A stretch of 64,000 bases of DNA from Parachryseolinea silvisoli (GTDB lineage: Bacteria > Bacteroidota > Bacteroidia > Cytophagales > Cyclobacteriaceae): positions 682,001-746,000 of the forward strand of contig NZ_JAIOAO010000002.1 in assembly GCF_021190955.1 (NCBI RefSeq), in the 5' to 3' direction. Positions 27,399 through 34,680 of this stretch are shown piece by piece; within the stretch, counting starts at the first letter, position 1; each line of letters opens with the position of its first letter. A model generated the notes under the pieces. The model was not told where the DNA came from, searched no databases, and worked only from the letters and a program-made list of their open reading frames with translations. Both the position numbers and the translations under genes were made by a program.

Positions 27399-27809
27399 CT
27401 AATTAAGCCGGGTGTTAGAAAGCAGGTCGTTCCAGTCCTTGTCTGCTTCGGGCTTTACACGCTCTTGAACGATGTCCGCCAAACGGTCGTCGACATCACG
27501 CTCTACGAGCGTGGCGGCAACGCCGAGGGCATTTCCTAAATGAAGAGTCTTTTCATTGACTTCGTCAGCAATAAAGATAACGGGAGTGTTACGGTTAACA
27601 GAATGTGTACGGATTGATCGTACTAATTCGAATCCTGTGACCACAGGCAGGTCAGTGCCGCAGATTATGAGATCGAAATGTTCGATTCGCGAGGTTAGGA
27701 GCCCATCCAAACCAGACTCGGTGTGAAGCACAACGGGATTACATCCGCTAAGCACTGACTTTATCTGCACAACTGTGTCTTTCTGCCTGTGAACCACAAG
27801 TATTTTCAT
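27399..27809 (-). CDS. Receiver-like protein lacking phosphorylation residues
   Basis: A 136-residue stand-alone CheY-like domain. The alternating hydrophobic strands and the 'FDLIICGTDLPVVTGFELVR' block align with receiver domains, but the key residues are replaced. The N-terminal acidic pair is His-Arg ('KILVVHRQKD'), the phospho-acceptor position (four before the proline) is Gly, the Thr/Ser switch is Ala ('VIFIADEV'), and the conserved Lys is Glu ('ATLVERDV'). It should therefore not be phosphorylated by the usual mechanism. I infer a constitutive protein-protein interaction role. The ATG at 27809 starts the first strand. It is 247 bases downstream of the LuxR regulator, with a probable terminator between. 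Confidence 0.75.
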   Translation of the reverse strand: MKILVVHRQKDTVVQIKSVLSGCNPVVLHTESGLDGLLTSRIEHFDLIICGTDLPVVTGFELVRSIRTHSVNRNTPVIFIADEVNEKTLHLGNALGVAATLVERDVDDRLADIVQERVKPEADKDWNDLLSNTRLN

Positions 27810-28017
27810 TACTTCTAGGAGTGCTGAGTTAAACATCACTTGATCGTGTTGATCGTGTAATTCCTTGAACCTTTTATGAAAGTTCGCGAATTGATCTCAG
27901 TCGTTCTGGAAGAAGTGCACCGAAACGATGATTGTTGGAACAATGATCTGGTAAAAACCCTGAAAAGGAGATGAATATGTAGTTACCGACAGAACGTCGC
28001 TGGTAAAAAAGTACCAT

Positions 28018-28038
28018 AAAAATAGTACAATTGTACTA
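28018..28038 (-). terminator. Palindromic hairpin and T-tract after the LuxR regulator
   Basis: TAGTACAATTGTACTA (28023-28038) is a perfect 16-bp palindrome. Read on the minus strand it lies 17 bases after the regulator stop and is followed by TTTTT, then a second T6 run, consistent with a weak intrinsic terminator. A dimeric regulator site upstream of the pseudo-receiver gene is the alternative. Confidence 0.5.
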
Positions 28039-28055
28039 GAGCCCTCTTTGGGGAA

Positions 28056-28706
28056 TTAGCTCACAATGCCGGCTTCGTAGGCAAATTTCACCAAGCCAAC
28101 CGTATTGTTAACACCGATCTTGTCCATCATGTTGACCCGGTGGTTGCGTACCGTATTTTCACTCAACGAAAGTTTCTGACCGATCTCTCGTATCGTCAGT
28201 TCGCGACAGATTAACACCAGGATCTCTTTCTCACGCTCTGTCAGCTCGGCAAGACGGAACTGCGGGCGTTGCCCTGACTTGCGCTCTGTAACGTTCTTGC
28301 GCAGCACGGCGGCAACGAGGTCGTTGTGATAAAAATCTTTCTCCACAACGGCATAGATAGCCTTCTCGAGCTCGTCGGGCTCCGTGTTTTTCAGCAGGAA
28401 AGCATGCACACCCATTTCCATCATGTGGAGGATGTACTTGTTGCTATCGTGCATGGTCAGAATGATGATCTTGACATCGGGGTGTTTCTTGATAATCTGC
28501 TCGCAGGTTTCGGCGCCATCCATCACGGGCATCTGCAGGTCTACGATCGCCACATCGGGTTGCTCGTATTTGATGAGCGTCAGCAGCTCCTTACCGTTCT
28601 CGGCATCCTTTACCTCCTGCACGCGGTGAAACGACCGCAGCAGGTTTACCATGGCTTTTCGGAAGAGCGTATGATCGTCGGCTATGTAAACTTTATACTT
28701 TTTCAT
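28056..28706 (-). CDS. NarL/LuxR-family two-component response regulator
   Basis: A 216-residue regulator with a normal receiver domain: acidic pair in 'VYIADDHTLFR', phospho-acceptor Asp near residue 56 in 'DVAIVDLQMPVMDG', Thr in 'IIILTMHD', Lys in 'AFLLKNTEPDEL'. The C-terminal LuxR helix-turn-helix spans about 150-210 ('LTEREKEILVLICRELTIRE', 'LSLSENTVRNHRVNMMDKIG'). It overlaps the upstream histidine kinase by 14 bases, so the pair is almost certainly cognate. The ATG at 28706 is used; the frame upstream is antisense to nothing recognisable and belongs to the kinase in another frame. Confidence 0.93.
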   Translation of the reverse strand: MKKYKVYIADDHTLFRKAMVNLLRSFHRVQEVKDAENGKELLTLIKYEQPDVAIVDLQMPVMDGAETCEQIIKKHPDVKIIILTMHDSNKYILHMMEMGVHAFLLKNTEPDELEKAIYAVVEKDFYHNDLVAAVLRKNVTERKSGQRPQFRLAELTEREKEILVLICRELTIREIGQKLSLSENTVRNHRVNMMDKIGVNNTVGLVKFAYEAGIVS

Positions 28707-29490
28707 ACGGAATAACCAGCGTGATTTTGCTTCCATGCGAGCGTGCCGTGTCAAACTCGACCGTGGCGCCCAGCAGGCGTGCACGGTTCTGAATGTTGAA
28801 CAGGCCCAGCCCCTTGCCACTTTGTGACGAGTTTTTGATAATTCCTGGATCAAACCCTACGCCATTGTCTTCCACCGACAACTGCAGGTTGTGGCTCGCG
28901 TGCATCTGCACGGAGATTTCGGTTGCCTGCGAATGCTTGAGCGCATTGTTGAGCAGCTCCTGAACAATGCGGTACAGCATAAGCTCGCGGCCTTTTTCAA
29001 AGCTCCTGACTTCCCCTTGCTCAATGCAATGTATGGGTAACAGTGACGTAGCGTGAAACCGTTCACATAACTCTTTTACAGCATGTGAGAAACCAAATTT
29101 TTCCAGGGTAGAGGGCATCAGGTCGCGGCTGATGCGCCGCACCGAGCCGATTGTGTCGTCCAGCATTTGTTTGGATTGCTCCAGCGCCTCCGAGTTGGAG
29201 CCCAGTCGGGCCATGGTGGTAATGCCCACCCGAATGGTCGAAAGCATCGCGCCAATGCTGTCATGCAGCTCGCCGGCCAGGCGGCGCCGCTCATTCTCTT
29301 GCGACTCCAGGGCCGCTTCCATCATTTTTTGCTGGTAGGTCAGCTCAAGCTGCTGGCGTTTGAACTGCTCCTGGATCATCTTCTTCTGGTAAAATACCAT
29401 GAACAGGATAATGGCAATCGCCAGGAAGAGCATGCCTACGGTTCCAATAGCGATGATGAGGGCGATTTGATATTCCGAAGGTCCTGCCAT
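28693..29490 (-). CDS. Membrane-anchored sensor histidine kinase (HisKA_3 type)
   Basis: A 265-residue kinase with one N-terminal membrane helix (about 9-32), a coiled-coil linker, and a NarX-type HisKA_3 dimerisation domain with the phospho-accepting His near residue 76 ('ERRRLAGELHDSIGAMLS'). The HATPase_c domain carries 'VQELLNNALKHSQ' (N box), 'VEDNGVGFDP' (G1) and 'GKGLGLFNIQNRARLLGA' (G2). There is no periplasmic sensing domain. The sensor function may lie in the overlapping upstream membrane protein. Overlaps on both sides imply tight coupling of the three genes. Confidence 0.93.
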   Translation of the reverse strand: MAGPSEYQIALIIAIGTVGMLFLAIAIILFMVFYQKKMIQEQFKRQQLELTYQQKMMEAALESQENERRRLAGELHDSIGAMLSTIRVGITTMARLGSNSEALEQSKQMLDDTIGSVRRISRDLMPSTLEKFGFSHAVKELCERFHATSLLPIHCIEQGEVRSFEKGRELMLYRIVQELLNNALKHSQATEISVQMHASHNLQLSVEDNGVGFDPGIIKNSSQSGKGLGLFNIQNRARLLGATVEFDTARSHGSKITLVIPYEKV

Positions 29491-30110
29491 AGTCCAATCA
29501 TTACAACCAAAAGTTGTATGACATTCATGATGTTGTGAAAAGTCCAGTAAATCAATAAATCATTATGCAGAACTTCAACTAAATACGTCGTAAATAGATA
29601 AAGAAATAATGTTCCGGCATTAAAAATCAGCATACCGGCGTTGAACCAGAACATCGGCACGCGGTGCAGATGCTGTACGGGCAGATCTACCATCAGCCGG
29701 TAGAAATACAAAATGCTATAAAACAGAAATACGATGGCGCTGAACGTGTAGTTGTACGTATTGATCTCGACCTTTTGTACGAAGCACAAATTGGAGATGG
29801 CAAACATCAGGTACAAAATGGCCACAATGGTAAAACCCTTGCGGTACCGGCCGTTGAGTGCTTTGTCGTATAACAAGCTTAGCGGGATAAAGGAAACGAT
29901 GCCATAAATAGTACTGGCGACGTTCACCTCCTTGCCTCGCAACGCGAGAATGTCGGCCATCTGGTCGTTGAGAAAGCTCAGCAAGAAGGTCAGCCCCAGC
30001 AGCTTGACCTCGAGCTGGCGCTTATCGAAATAGATAAACGACAGAACCGTTACAAGGGCTGCCAGGACTGTTTGAATTTTAAACGTTAACAGGTAGGTCT
30101 CCAACGTCAT
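29436..30110 (-). CDS. Seven-helix membrane protein of a two-component locus
   Basis: A 224-residue protein that is almost entirely hydrophobic, with about seven predicted helices and short loops. I recognise no named domain. It starts the operon and its 3' end overlaps the kinase gene by 55 bases. The kinase has just one membrane helix and no sensor domain, so this protein is a good candidate for the sensing or accessory component (inference). The last ~15 residues, 'DLRNIKSPSSSLLEP', are hydrophilic and cytoplasmic or periplasmic depending on topology. Confidence 0.7.
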   Translation of the reverse strand: MTLETYLLTFKIQTVLAALVTVLSFIYFDKRQLEVKLLGLTFLLSFLNDQMADILALRGKEVNVASTIYGIVSFIPLSLLYDKALNGRYRKGFTIVAILYLMFAISNLCFVQKVEINTYNYTFSAIVFLFYSILYFYRLMVDLPVQHLHRVPMFWFNAGMLIFNAGTLFLYLFTTYLVEVLHNDLLIYWTFHNIMNVIQLLVVMIGLWQDLRNIKSPSSSLLEP

Positions 30111-30134
30111 TGGGTGAGGTGCTTACAAAAACGC

Positions 30135-30509
30135 TTAGGGGCAATAGGGGGGGCACTGAAGTCCTTTATCGTAAGGATTTTGGGCATCCATTACCTTGAG
30201 TGCTGCGGCATCGGTGCCAGCTGATTTTGAGGTGGCCTTAATAGCGCCGTCTTCGTAGGTGGGGTAAAGCACCAACTGAACGGTCTTTTTGTTAGGATCT
30301 GCCTCTGTCGGCTTCAGCGCCAGGTAGAACGTAATCCCGGTGGTACCTTCTTCTGCCAGCATCTTCAGCAGCGCATCGCGTCCGTAGAAAATCGCCTTCG
30401 TGTCCACGAGCTTGTCCTTCCGCATCACGCGATCATACTCATCAATCCACTTTTGCGCTTCGCCGGCATCTACCTGGCGGCCAACATTTGGTTTAAACTC
30501 TTTTCCCAT
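30135..30509 (-). CDS. Conserved-looking hypothetical protein with CPPYCP tail
   Basis: A 124-residue soluble protein without signal peptide or membrane helix. It looks alpha/beta in character: an N-terminal helical part ('AGEAQKWIDEYDRVMRKD'), strands around 'ITFYLALKPTE' and 'KTVQLVLYPTYEDG'. It ends with a proline/cysteine motif 'GLQCPPYCP' at the very C-terminus. I do not recognise the family. The CxxxC-like tail could bind metal or be redox active, but nothing else supports this. It precedes the seven-helix membrane protein by 24 bases in the same direction and may be part of that operon. Confidence 0.6.
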   Translation of the reverse strand: MGKEFKPNVGRQVDAGEAQKWIDEYDRVMRKDKLVDTKAIFYGRDALLKMLAEEGTTGITFYLALKPTEADPNKKTVQLVLYPTYEDGAIKATSKSAGTDAAALKVMDAQNPYDKGLQCPPYCP

Positions 30510-30572
30510 AAATAATTGTTGAGGTTTAGTGAAACATGGGCGTAAAGTATTGAAAAAATTCTAATGTAATTT

Positions 30573-30600
30573 TTTGGTCCCTATACGAACCTTACTTTAG
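30573..30600 (+). promoter_or_regulatory. Candidate promoter of the trans-sulfuration gene
   Basis: TTTG at 30573-30576 and TACTTTAG at 30593-30600 are separated by 16 bases and end 8 bases before the ATG. This resembles the Bacteroidota -33/-7 pair with one -7 mismatch and short spacing. Confidence 0.35.
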
Positions 30601-30608
30601 TAGCATAT

Positions 30609-31748
30609 ATGATACACGGCAAAACTTCCAAAATTACCCAAAGTGTTCATGCTGGTTCGCACGAATACCTCGCGCATGGTGGGGTCGTGACCCCCATCTT
30701 TCCCTCGTCTGCCTACGATTATGAGGGCGGGCGTCCGTTGCAGTACCCCCGGTACTTCAATATACCCAACCAACTGGCTGTGGCAGGCAAGGTTGCTGCA
30801 CTGGAAAACGCTGAAGCCGGCGTGGTCTTTTCCTCTGGCATGGCCGCTATTCTCACAACCCTTTTCAGTTTGCTTAAGAATGGCGATCACGCCATTTTTC
30901 AACGCGACCTGTACGGGGGTACACACCATGCCCTGGCCCAGGAAATGCCACGATTTGGTATCGCCTATACATTGGTGGACGGTGCTGATCCCGCAAACTT
31001 TGAAAAGGCCATTCGCCCCGAGACCAGGCTGATCTATATAGAGACGCCTTCCAACCCCACGCTCAAGATAACCGACATACGGGCCGTCGCCGCCATCGCC
31101 CGCCGGCATGGCCTGCTGACCGTCATCGACAACACCTTTGCATCGCCCGTCAACCAGAATCCCATCGACCTGGGCATCGACATCGTGTTACATAGTGGCA
31201 CCAAATATATCGGGGGACACAGCGATCTTTGCTGCGGCTTCGCCGTAACCACCCAGGATCTTACCCAACGTATCCTCGCCAGTGCCATAAACCATGGTGG
31301 CAGTCTCGATGCTCACACGGCCTGGCTTGTCGAACGCAGCTTGAAAACTATCGTGTTGCGCGTGCGCCAGCAAAATGAAAATGCGCTGGCCATTGCCCGG
31401 TACCTGAAAACCGACAACCGCATCGGTCAGGTATACTACCCCGGACTGGAAGACCATCCAAACCATACCGTTGCCAGGACTCAAATGCCCGGGGGCTTCG
31501 GCGGCATGCTGTCGTTCGAAGTAAAGGGCGATGCACAAGTGTTCATGGCGAAACTTGCACTCATTCAACGCGCCGCCAGCCTCGGCGGTGTGGAGTCGAC
31601 CATTACCAGTCCTGCGCGTACCTCACACGTTAAGGTAAGCGCTGAGGAGCGCAAAGCCACGGGTGTGACCGACGGACTTGTACGCCTTTCTACCGGAATC
31701 GAGGAAGCAGAAGATTTGATAAATGACATTAAACAAGCCCTCGCATAA
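30609..31748 (+). CDS. Trans-sulfuration family PLP enzyme (cystathionine gamma-lyase/methionine gamma-lyase type)
   Basis: A 379-residue Cys/Met metabolism PLP enzyme. 'ALENAEAGVVFSSGMAAI' (PLP phosphate-binding loop), 'IYIETPSNPTLKITDI', 'VIDNTFASPVNQNPIDLG', and 'LHSGTKYIGGHSD' with the PLP lysine near residue 199 are all present, and 'HSGTKYIGGH' replaces the usual 'HSATKYINGH'. The C-terminal 'ARTSHVKVSAEERKATG' and 'LVRLSTGIEEAEDLINDI' fit the family. Members act as cystathionine gamma-synthase, gamma-lyase or methionine gamma-lyase; which one cannot be decided by eye. It is five bases upstream of tag, on the plus strand. Confidence 0.9.
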   Translation: MIHGKTSKITQSVHAGSHEYLAHGGVVTPIFPSSAYDYEGGRPLQYPRYFNIPNQLAVAGKVAALENAEAGVVFSSGMAAILTTLFSLLKNGDHAIFQRDLYGGTHHALAQEMPRFGIAYTLVDGADPANFEKAIRPETRLIYIETPSNPTLKITDIRAVAAIARRHGLLTVIDNTFASPVNQNPIDLGIDIVLHSGTKYIGGHSDLCCGFAVTTQDLTQRILASAINHGGSLDAHTAWLVERSLKTIVLRVRQQNENALAIARYLKTDNRIGQVYYPGLEDHPNHTVARTQMPGGFGGMLSFEVKGDAQVFMAKLALIQRAASLGGVESTITSPARTSHVKVSAEERKATGVTDGLVRLSTGIEEAEDLINDIKQALA

Positions 31749-31753
31749 TCATC

Positions 31754-32326
31754 ATGAAAGAAAAGAATAGATGTGGCTGGTGCCTGGGATTTGAAGAGTA
31801 TATCCGCTACCACGACGAGGAGTGGGGCGAGCCCGTGCACGATGACAATGTGCATTTCGAGTTCCTTATTCTGGAAGGTGCACAAGCCGGTCTGAGTTGG
31901 TCCACCATCTTGAAAAAACGCGATGGCTACCGTAAGGCTTTCGCCAATTTCGATCCGAAAAAGGTAGCGCGGTTTACGGAGGCGAAGCTCGAAAAGATTC
32001 TGTTGGATCCCGGCATTGTTCGCAACCGCCTGAAGGTTTATGCCGCGGCGAACAACGCCAGGCGTTTCCTGGAGGTCCAAGAAGAGTTCGGTACGTTCGA
32101 TAAATACATTTGGGGCTTTGTCGGCGGTAAGCCCATCGTTAACAAGCGGAAATCGCTTGGCGAAATACCGGCAACCACACCGGAGTCGGACGCGTTGAGC
32201 AAGGATCTGATCAAGCGCGGATTTAAGTTCGTTGGCAGCACAGTCATTTATGCGCACATGCAGGCATGCGGCCTGGTGAACGATCACCTGCTAGACTGCT
32301 GGAAGCGGACCGCACGAAAGAAATAA
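31754..32326 (+). CDS. tag: DNA-3-methyladenine glycosylase I
   Basis: A 190-residue Tag glycosylase that removes 3-methyladenine from alkylated DNA. The N-terminal 'CGWCLGFEEYIRYHDEEWGE' includes the zinc-binding Cys and His, 'LILEGAQAGLSWSTILKKR' contains the catalytic glutamate, and the C-terminal 'IYAHMQACGLVNDHLLDCW' supplies the remaining zinc ligands. Length matches the family. It shares a transcript with the trans-sulfuration gene (5-base gap) and ends at a strong terminator. With the AlkC-like protein at 51439 the window has two alkylation repair activities. Confidence 0.95.
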   Translation: MKEKNRCGWCLGFEEYIRYHDEEWGEPVHDDNVHFEFLILEGAQAGLSWSTILKKRDGYRKAFANFDPKKVARFTEAKLEKILLDPGIVRNRLKVYAAANNARRFLEVQEEFGTFDKYIWGFVGGKPIVNKRKSLGEIPATTPESDALSKDLIKRGFKFVGSTVIYAHMQACGLVNDHLLDCWKRTARKK

Positions 32327-32344
32327 TACATACGGTATCAACAA

Positions 32345-32382
32345 AAAAAGGTGTGCTGACAGATTCTTCAGCACACCTTTTT
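32345..32382. terminator. Strong bidirectional Rho-independent terminator
   Basis: AAAAAGGTGTGCTGA and TCAGCACACCTTTTT are perfect reverse complements with an eight-base loop. The flanking A- and T-tracts allow function on both strands, between convergent tag and the M28 peptidase. Confidence 0.9.
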
Positions 32383-32402
32383 AAGGATGTATAGCGAATG
32401 CG

Positions 32403-33998
32403 TTACTTACGGGGCATTTTCTCATCGCGCATGGCGGCGAGCCAGGCGAACGACGCAACAATAGAGGCGTTCTGTTTCAGATCGCCCTCAACAGCTTTGT
32501 CATATACGTCCATGCTGGTGTGGTGCGTGCGCGTGCCGTACTCCAGCGGGTCTTGAATAAACTGGAAGCCGGGCAAGCCAATAGCGTCAAACGACAAGTG
32601 ATCGGTACCACCGGTATTTTGCAGGGTAAGCGTCGAGGCACCCACTTTGTTGAAGGGCTTAAACCACACGCGGAAAATGTTACCGATGTTTTCATTGCCC
32701 TGCAAGTATATACCGCGGAACCGGCCAGAGCCGTTGTCCATGTTCAGGTATACCGAAAACTTCTCGGCAGCTGGTGTCACTTTGATAGAGTCATACGGGT
32801 AAGCCTTGTCGAGACGCTCGCCATACGTACGCTTTACATACGACTTCGAGCCAAGCAGGCCCTGCTCTTCGCCACCCCACAGCGCAATGCGGATCGTACG
32901 ACGCGGCGATACACCCAGTGTCTTCAAAATACGGATCGCTTCCAGCATCACTGCCGAGCCTGCAGCATTGTCGGTGGTGCCTGTGCCGCTGTGCCAGGAG
33001 TCTAAGTGGGCGCCAATCATTACCACCTCGTCCTTCAGGTCAGTACCCGGTATTTCTCCAATGACGTTATAGCCAGGGGCCGACGGCGTAAACGCTGTCT
33101 CCAGTGCGAGCTCGAGCTTTACAGTCTGACCTTTCTGAATCTGGCGCACCAGGCGGTTATAGTGTTCAGCCGATACAACCACCTGCGGCAGAATCTTCGG
33201 CGCGTTTTCTTTGTAGGCAGCAACACGTTTGCTGAATGGCGTCTCCGCCGGGTAGGGTACGGTAGCGGCCGCTACGGTAAGGGTACCATCTTCGAGACGG
33301 AACGACGAGCTGGCTTCAATTACGGCTACGGCGCCTTCTTTCTGACACAGCGCCCATTTTGCATAGGCAAGACGTTGGGGTTCCTGCGGCGATGAAAAAC
33401 GGCGGCCGCCTTGCGCTTCTACGACACCGGCATTGGACATCACCAGCAAGGTCGAGTCACTCAGACGCGTGGCGTCGGGTTTAAAGCCAGGCTTCACCGG
33501 TGTAGGCAAGCTAAACATCACGATCTTACCTTTTAGCTTACCCTCGTATTTCTTAAGATCTTCTTCTTTGCTGATGTCCAGGTATACCGCCTCGGCCTGA
33601 ATGACACCTTTTACACCCGGCGACCAGGCTTTGGGATACGCGATCATCGGAAAATAGGCCGGTGCCAAAGAGCTCAAGCTGAACTTCTTCAGCTGCCAGC
33701 CGCGACCAAAGTCTTCCTCCCACGTATCGAAAACAACGTTTTGTACACCCCACGACTCCAGGGTGGTTTTAGCATAGTTGGCAGCATTTTTATAACCAGG
33801 GGAGTTGGTAAGTCGCGGACCGTGAATGTCGGTCAGCATGCTCAGGATATCCATCACCTGCGAGCGATTCATACCCTCGTTCTTAATTTTTGATACCATG
33901 GCGGTATCGATCTTTTCTACAGTCTGTGCGGACAATAGTAACGGCGCCGTCAGCACTGCCAGGGTCAGCAGGCTTGTAAAAGTTTTCTTCATAAACAT
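32403..33998 (-). CDS. Secreted M28 family zinc peptidase
   Basis: A 531-residue exported aminopeptidase-like protein. It has a signal peptide (about 1-23, 'LLTLAVLTAPLLLSAQ'), an N-terminal helical part, and a PA-type inserted domain in the middle. The M28 catalytic core begins near residue 325: 'VMIGAHLDSWHSGTGTTDNA' (His and Asp ligands), 'ALWGGEEQGLLGSKSYV' (catalytic Glu-Glu), 'VYLNMDNGSGRFRG' (Asp) and 'RTHHTSMDVYD' (last His). ATGs at 33998 and 33992 are both possible starts. It diverges from two tandem Kazal-type lipoproteins, whose domains inhibit serine proteases in eukaryotes, but M28 enzymes are zinc peptidases, so a direct inhibitor relation is only speculation. Confidence 0.92.
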   Translation of the reverse strand: MFMKKTFTSLLTLAVLTAPLLLSAQTVEKIDTAMVSKIKNEGMNRSQVMDILSMLTDIHGPRLTNSPGYKNAANYAKTTLESWGVQNVVFDTWEEDFGRGWQLKKFSLSSLAPAYFPMIAYPKAWSPGVKGVIQAEAVYLDISKEEDLKKYEGKLKGKIVMFSLPTPVKPGFKPDATRLSDSTLLVMSNAGVVEAQGGRRFSSPQEPQRLAYAKWALCQKEGAVAVIEASSSFRLEDGTLTVAAATVPYPAETPFSKRVAAYKENAPKILPQVVVSAEHYNRLVRQIQKGQTVKLELALETAFTPSAPGYNVIGEIPGTDLKDEVVMIGAHLDSWHSGTGTTDNAAGSAVMLEAIRILKTLGVSPRRTIRIALWGGEEQGLLGSKSYVKRTYGERLDKAYPYDSIKVTPAAEKFSVYLNMDNGSGRFRGIYLQGNENIGNIFRVWFKPFNKVGASTLTLQNTGGTDHLSFDAIGLPGFQFIQDPLEYGTRTHHTSMDVYDKAVEGDLKQNASIVASFAWLAAMRDEKMPRK

Positions 33999-34122
33999 TC
34001 GGTTTTGGTCAATGATGCCTAAATGTAGTGTCTATTCTGAAGCAGAAGGATACCGTTCATTTAAATCTTTCCAACGAAACACAGATTTTTGGTGTCTATT
34101 CAGGCATAACAAAGTAAAACGC

Positions 34123-34356
34123 ATGCGACTAAATTGGTTTGCCAGAATGGCCGGACTGCTGTTTATAGTGTTGTCCTCATGCGAGGAGGACGGTGGCGGC
34201 ATCATATCCGATTGTATCGATCCGAATAAGATCGTGAAAGATGGCGTGTGCACGATGGAGTATGCTCCCGTCTGCGGTTGCGACGGCAAGACCTATGGTA
34301 ATGCATGCTCGGCCAGTACCCAGGGTGTACAGCAATGGTCGGTAGGCCCGTGTTAA
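34123..34356 (+). CDS. Kazal-type domain lipoprotein, copy 1
   Basis: A 77-residue lipoprotein: signal peptide with lipobox-like 'LFIVLSSC', a short acidic linker ('EEDGGG'), then one Kazal-like domain. Its six cysteines have the spacing C-x11-C-x7-C-x-C-x8-C-x14-C, with the core 'APVCGCDGKTYGNAC' characteristic of Kazal inhibitors (PVCGxDGxTYxNxC). The start at 34123 gives the signal peptide; the open frame further up is antisense to the M28 gene. Kazal domains block serine proteases; in bacteria their role is little studied. Its neighbour copy 2 has identical cysteine spacing. Confidence 0.82.
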   Translation: MRLNWFARMAGLLFIVLSSCEEDGGGIISDCIDPNKIVKDGVCTMEYAPVCGCDGKTYGNACSASTQGVQQWSVGPC

Positions 34357-34365
34357 GTAGGACAG

Positions 34366-34408
34366 CGCAACAGATAGTCCCAAGATCCTTGTTGCGGAAT
34401 AGTTTTTT
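34366..34408 (+). terminator. Possible terminator between the two Kazal genes
   Basis: CGCAACA (34366-34372) pairs with TGTTGCG (34390-34396) around a 17-base loop that can pair partly (GAT/ATC), followed after a few bases by TTTTTT at 34403-34408. Weak; it could partly separate the two tandem genes. Confidence 0.35.
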
Positions 34409-34443
34409 AGCATCTATGCCTGAGAAACTAAAGTAAAAACGTT

Positions 34444-34680
34444 ATGAGGAAAAGTTATTATGCCATGATACTGGGCCTGCTGTTGATCACATCATTCTCT
34501 TGCGGCAGCGATGATGATAACGGCGCAACGAGTTGCGTAGACCCTGCTAAGATTGACGACCACGCCATGTGCCCCGCGGTAGTAGATCCTGTCTGCGGTT
34601 GCGATGGTAATACCTATGATAACGACTGTGAAGCAAAGGCAAACGGCGTCCTAAAATGGACGACAGGCCCGTGTCAGTGA
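34444..34680 (+). CDS. Kazal-type domain lipoprotein, copy 2
   Basis: A 78-residue lipoprotein with signal peptide and lipobox-like 'ITSFSC', an acidic linker ('GSDDDNGA'), and a Kazal-like domain 'VDPVCGCDGNTYDNDC'. The cysteine spacing C-x11-C-x7-C-x-C-x8-C-x14-C is identical to copy 1, and both domains begin 'C.DP.KI' and end '.W..GPC', so they arose by duplication. The sequences between the cysteines have diverged, which suggests different targets or relaxed selection. Its 3' end overlaps the convergent lipoprotein gene by seven bases. Confidence 0.82.
   Translation: MRKSYYAMILGLLLITSFSCGSDDDNGATSCVDPAKIDDHAMCPAVVDPVCGCDGNTYDNDCEAKANGVLKWTTGPCQ

Noticed and set aside
31565-32287. Long minus-strand open frame (240 codons) opposite tag and the trans-sulfuration gene
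   Set aside because: It spans two genuine plus-strand genes and resembles nothing; a shadow of codon bias.
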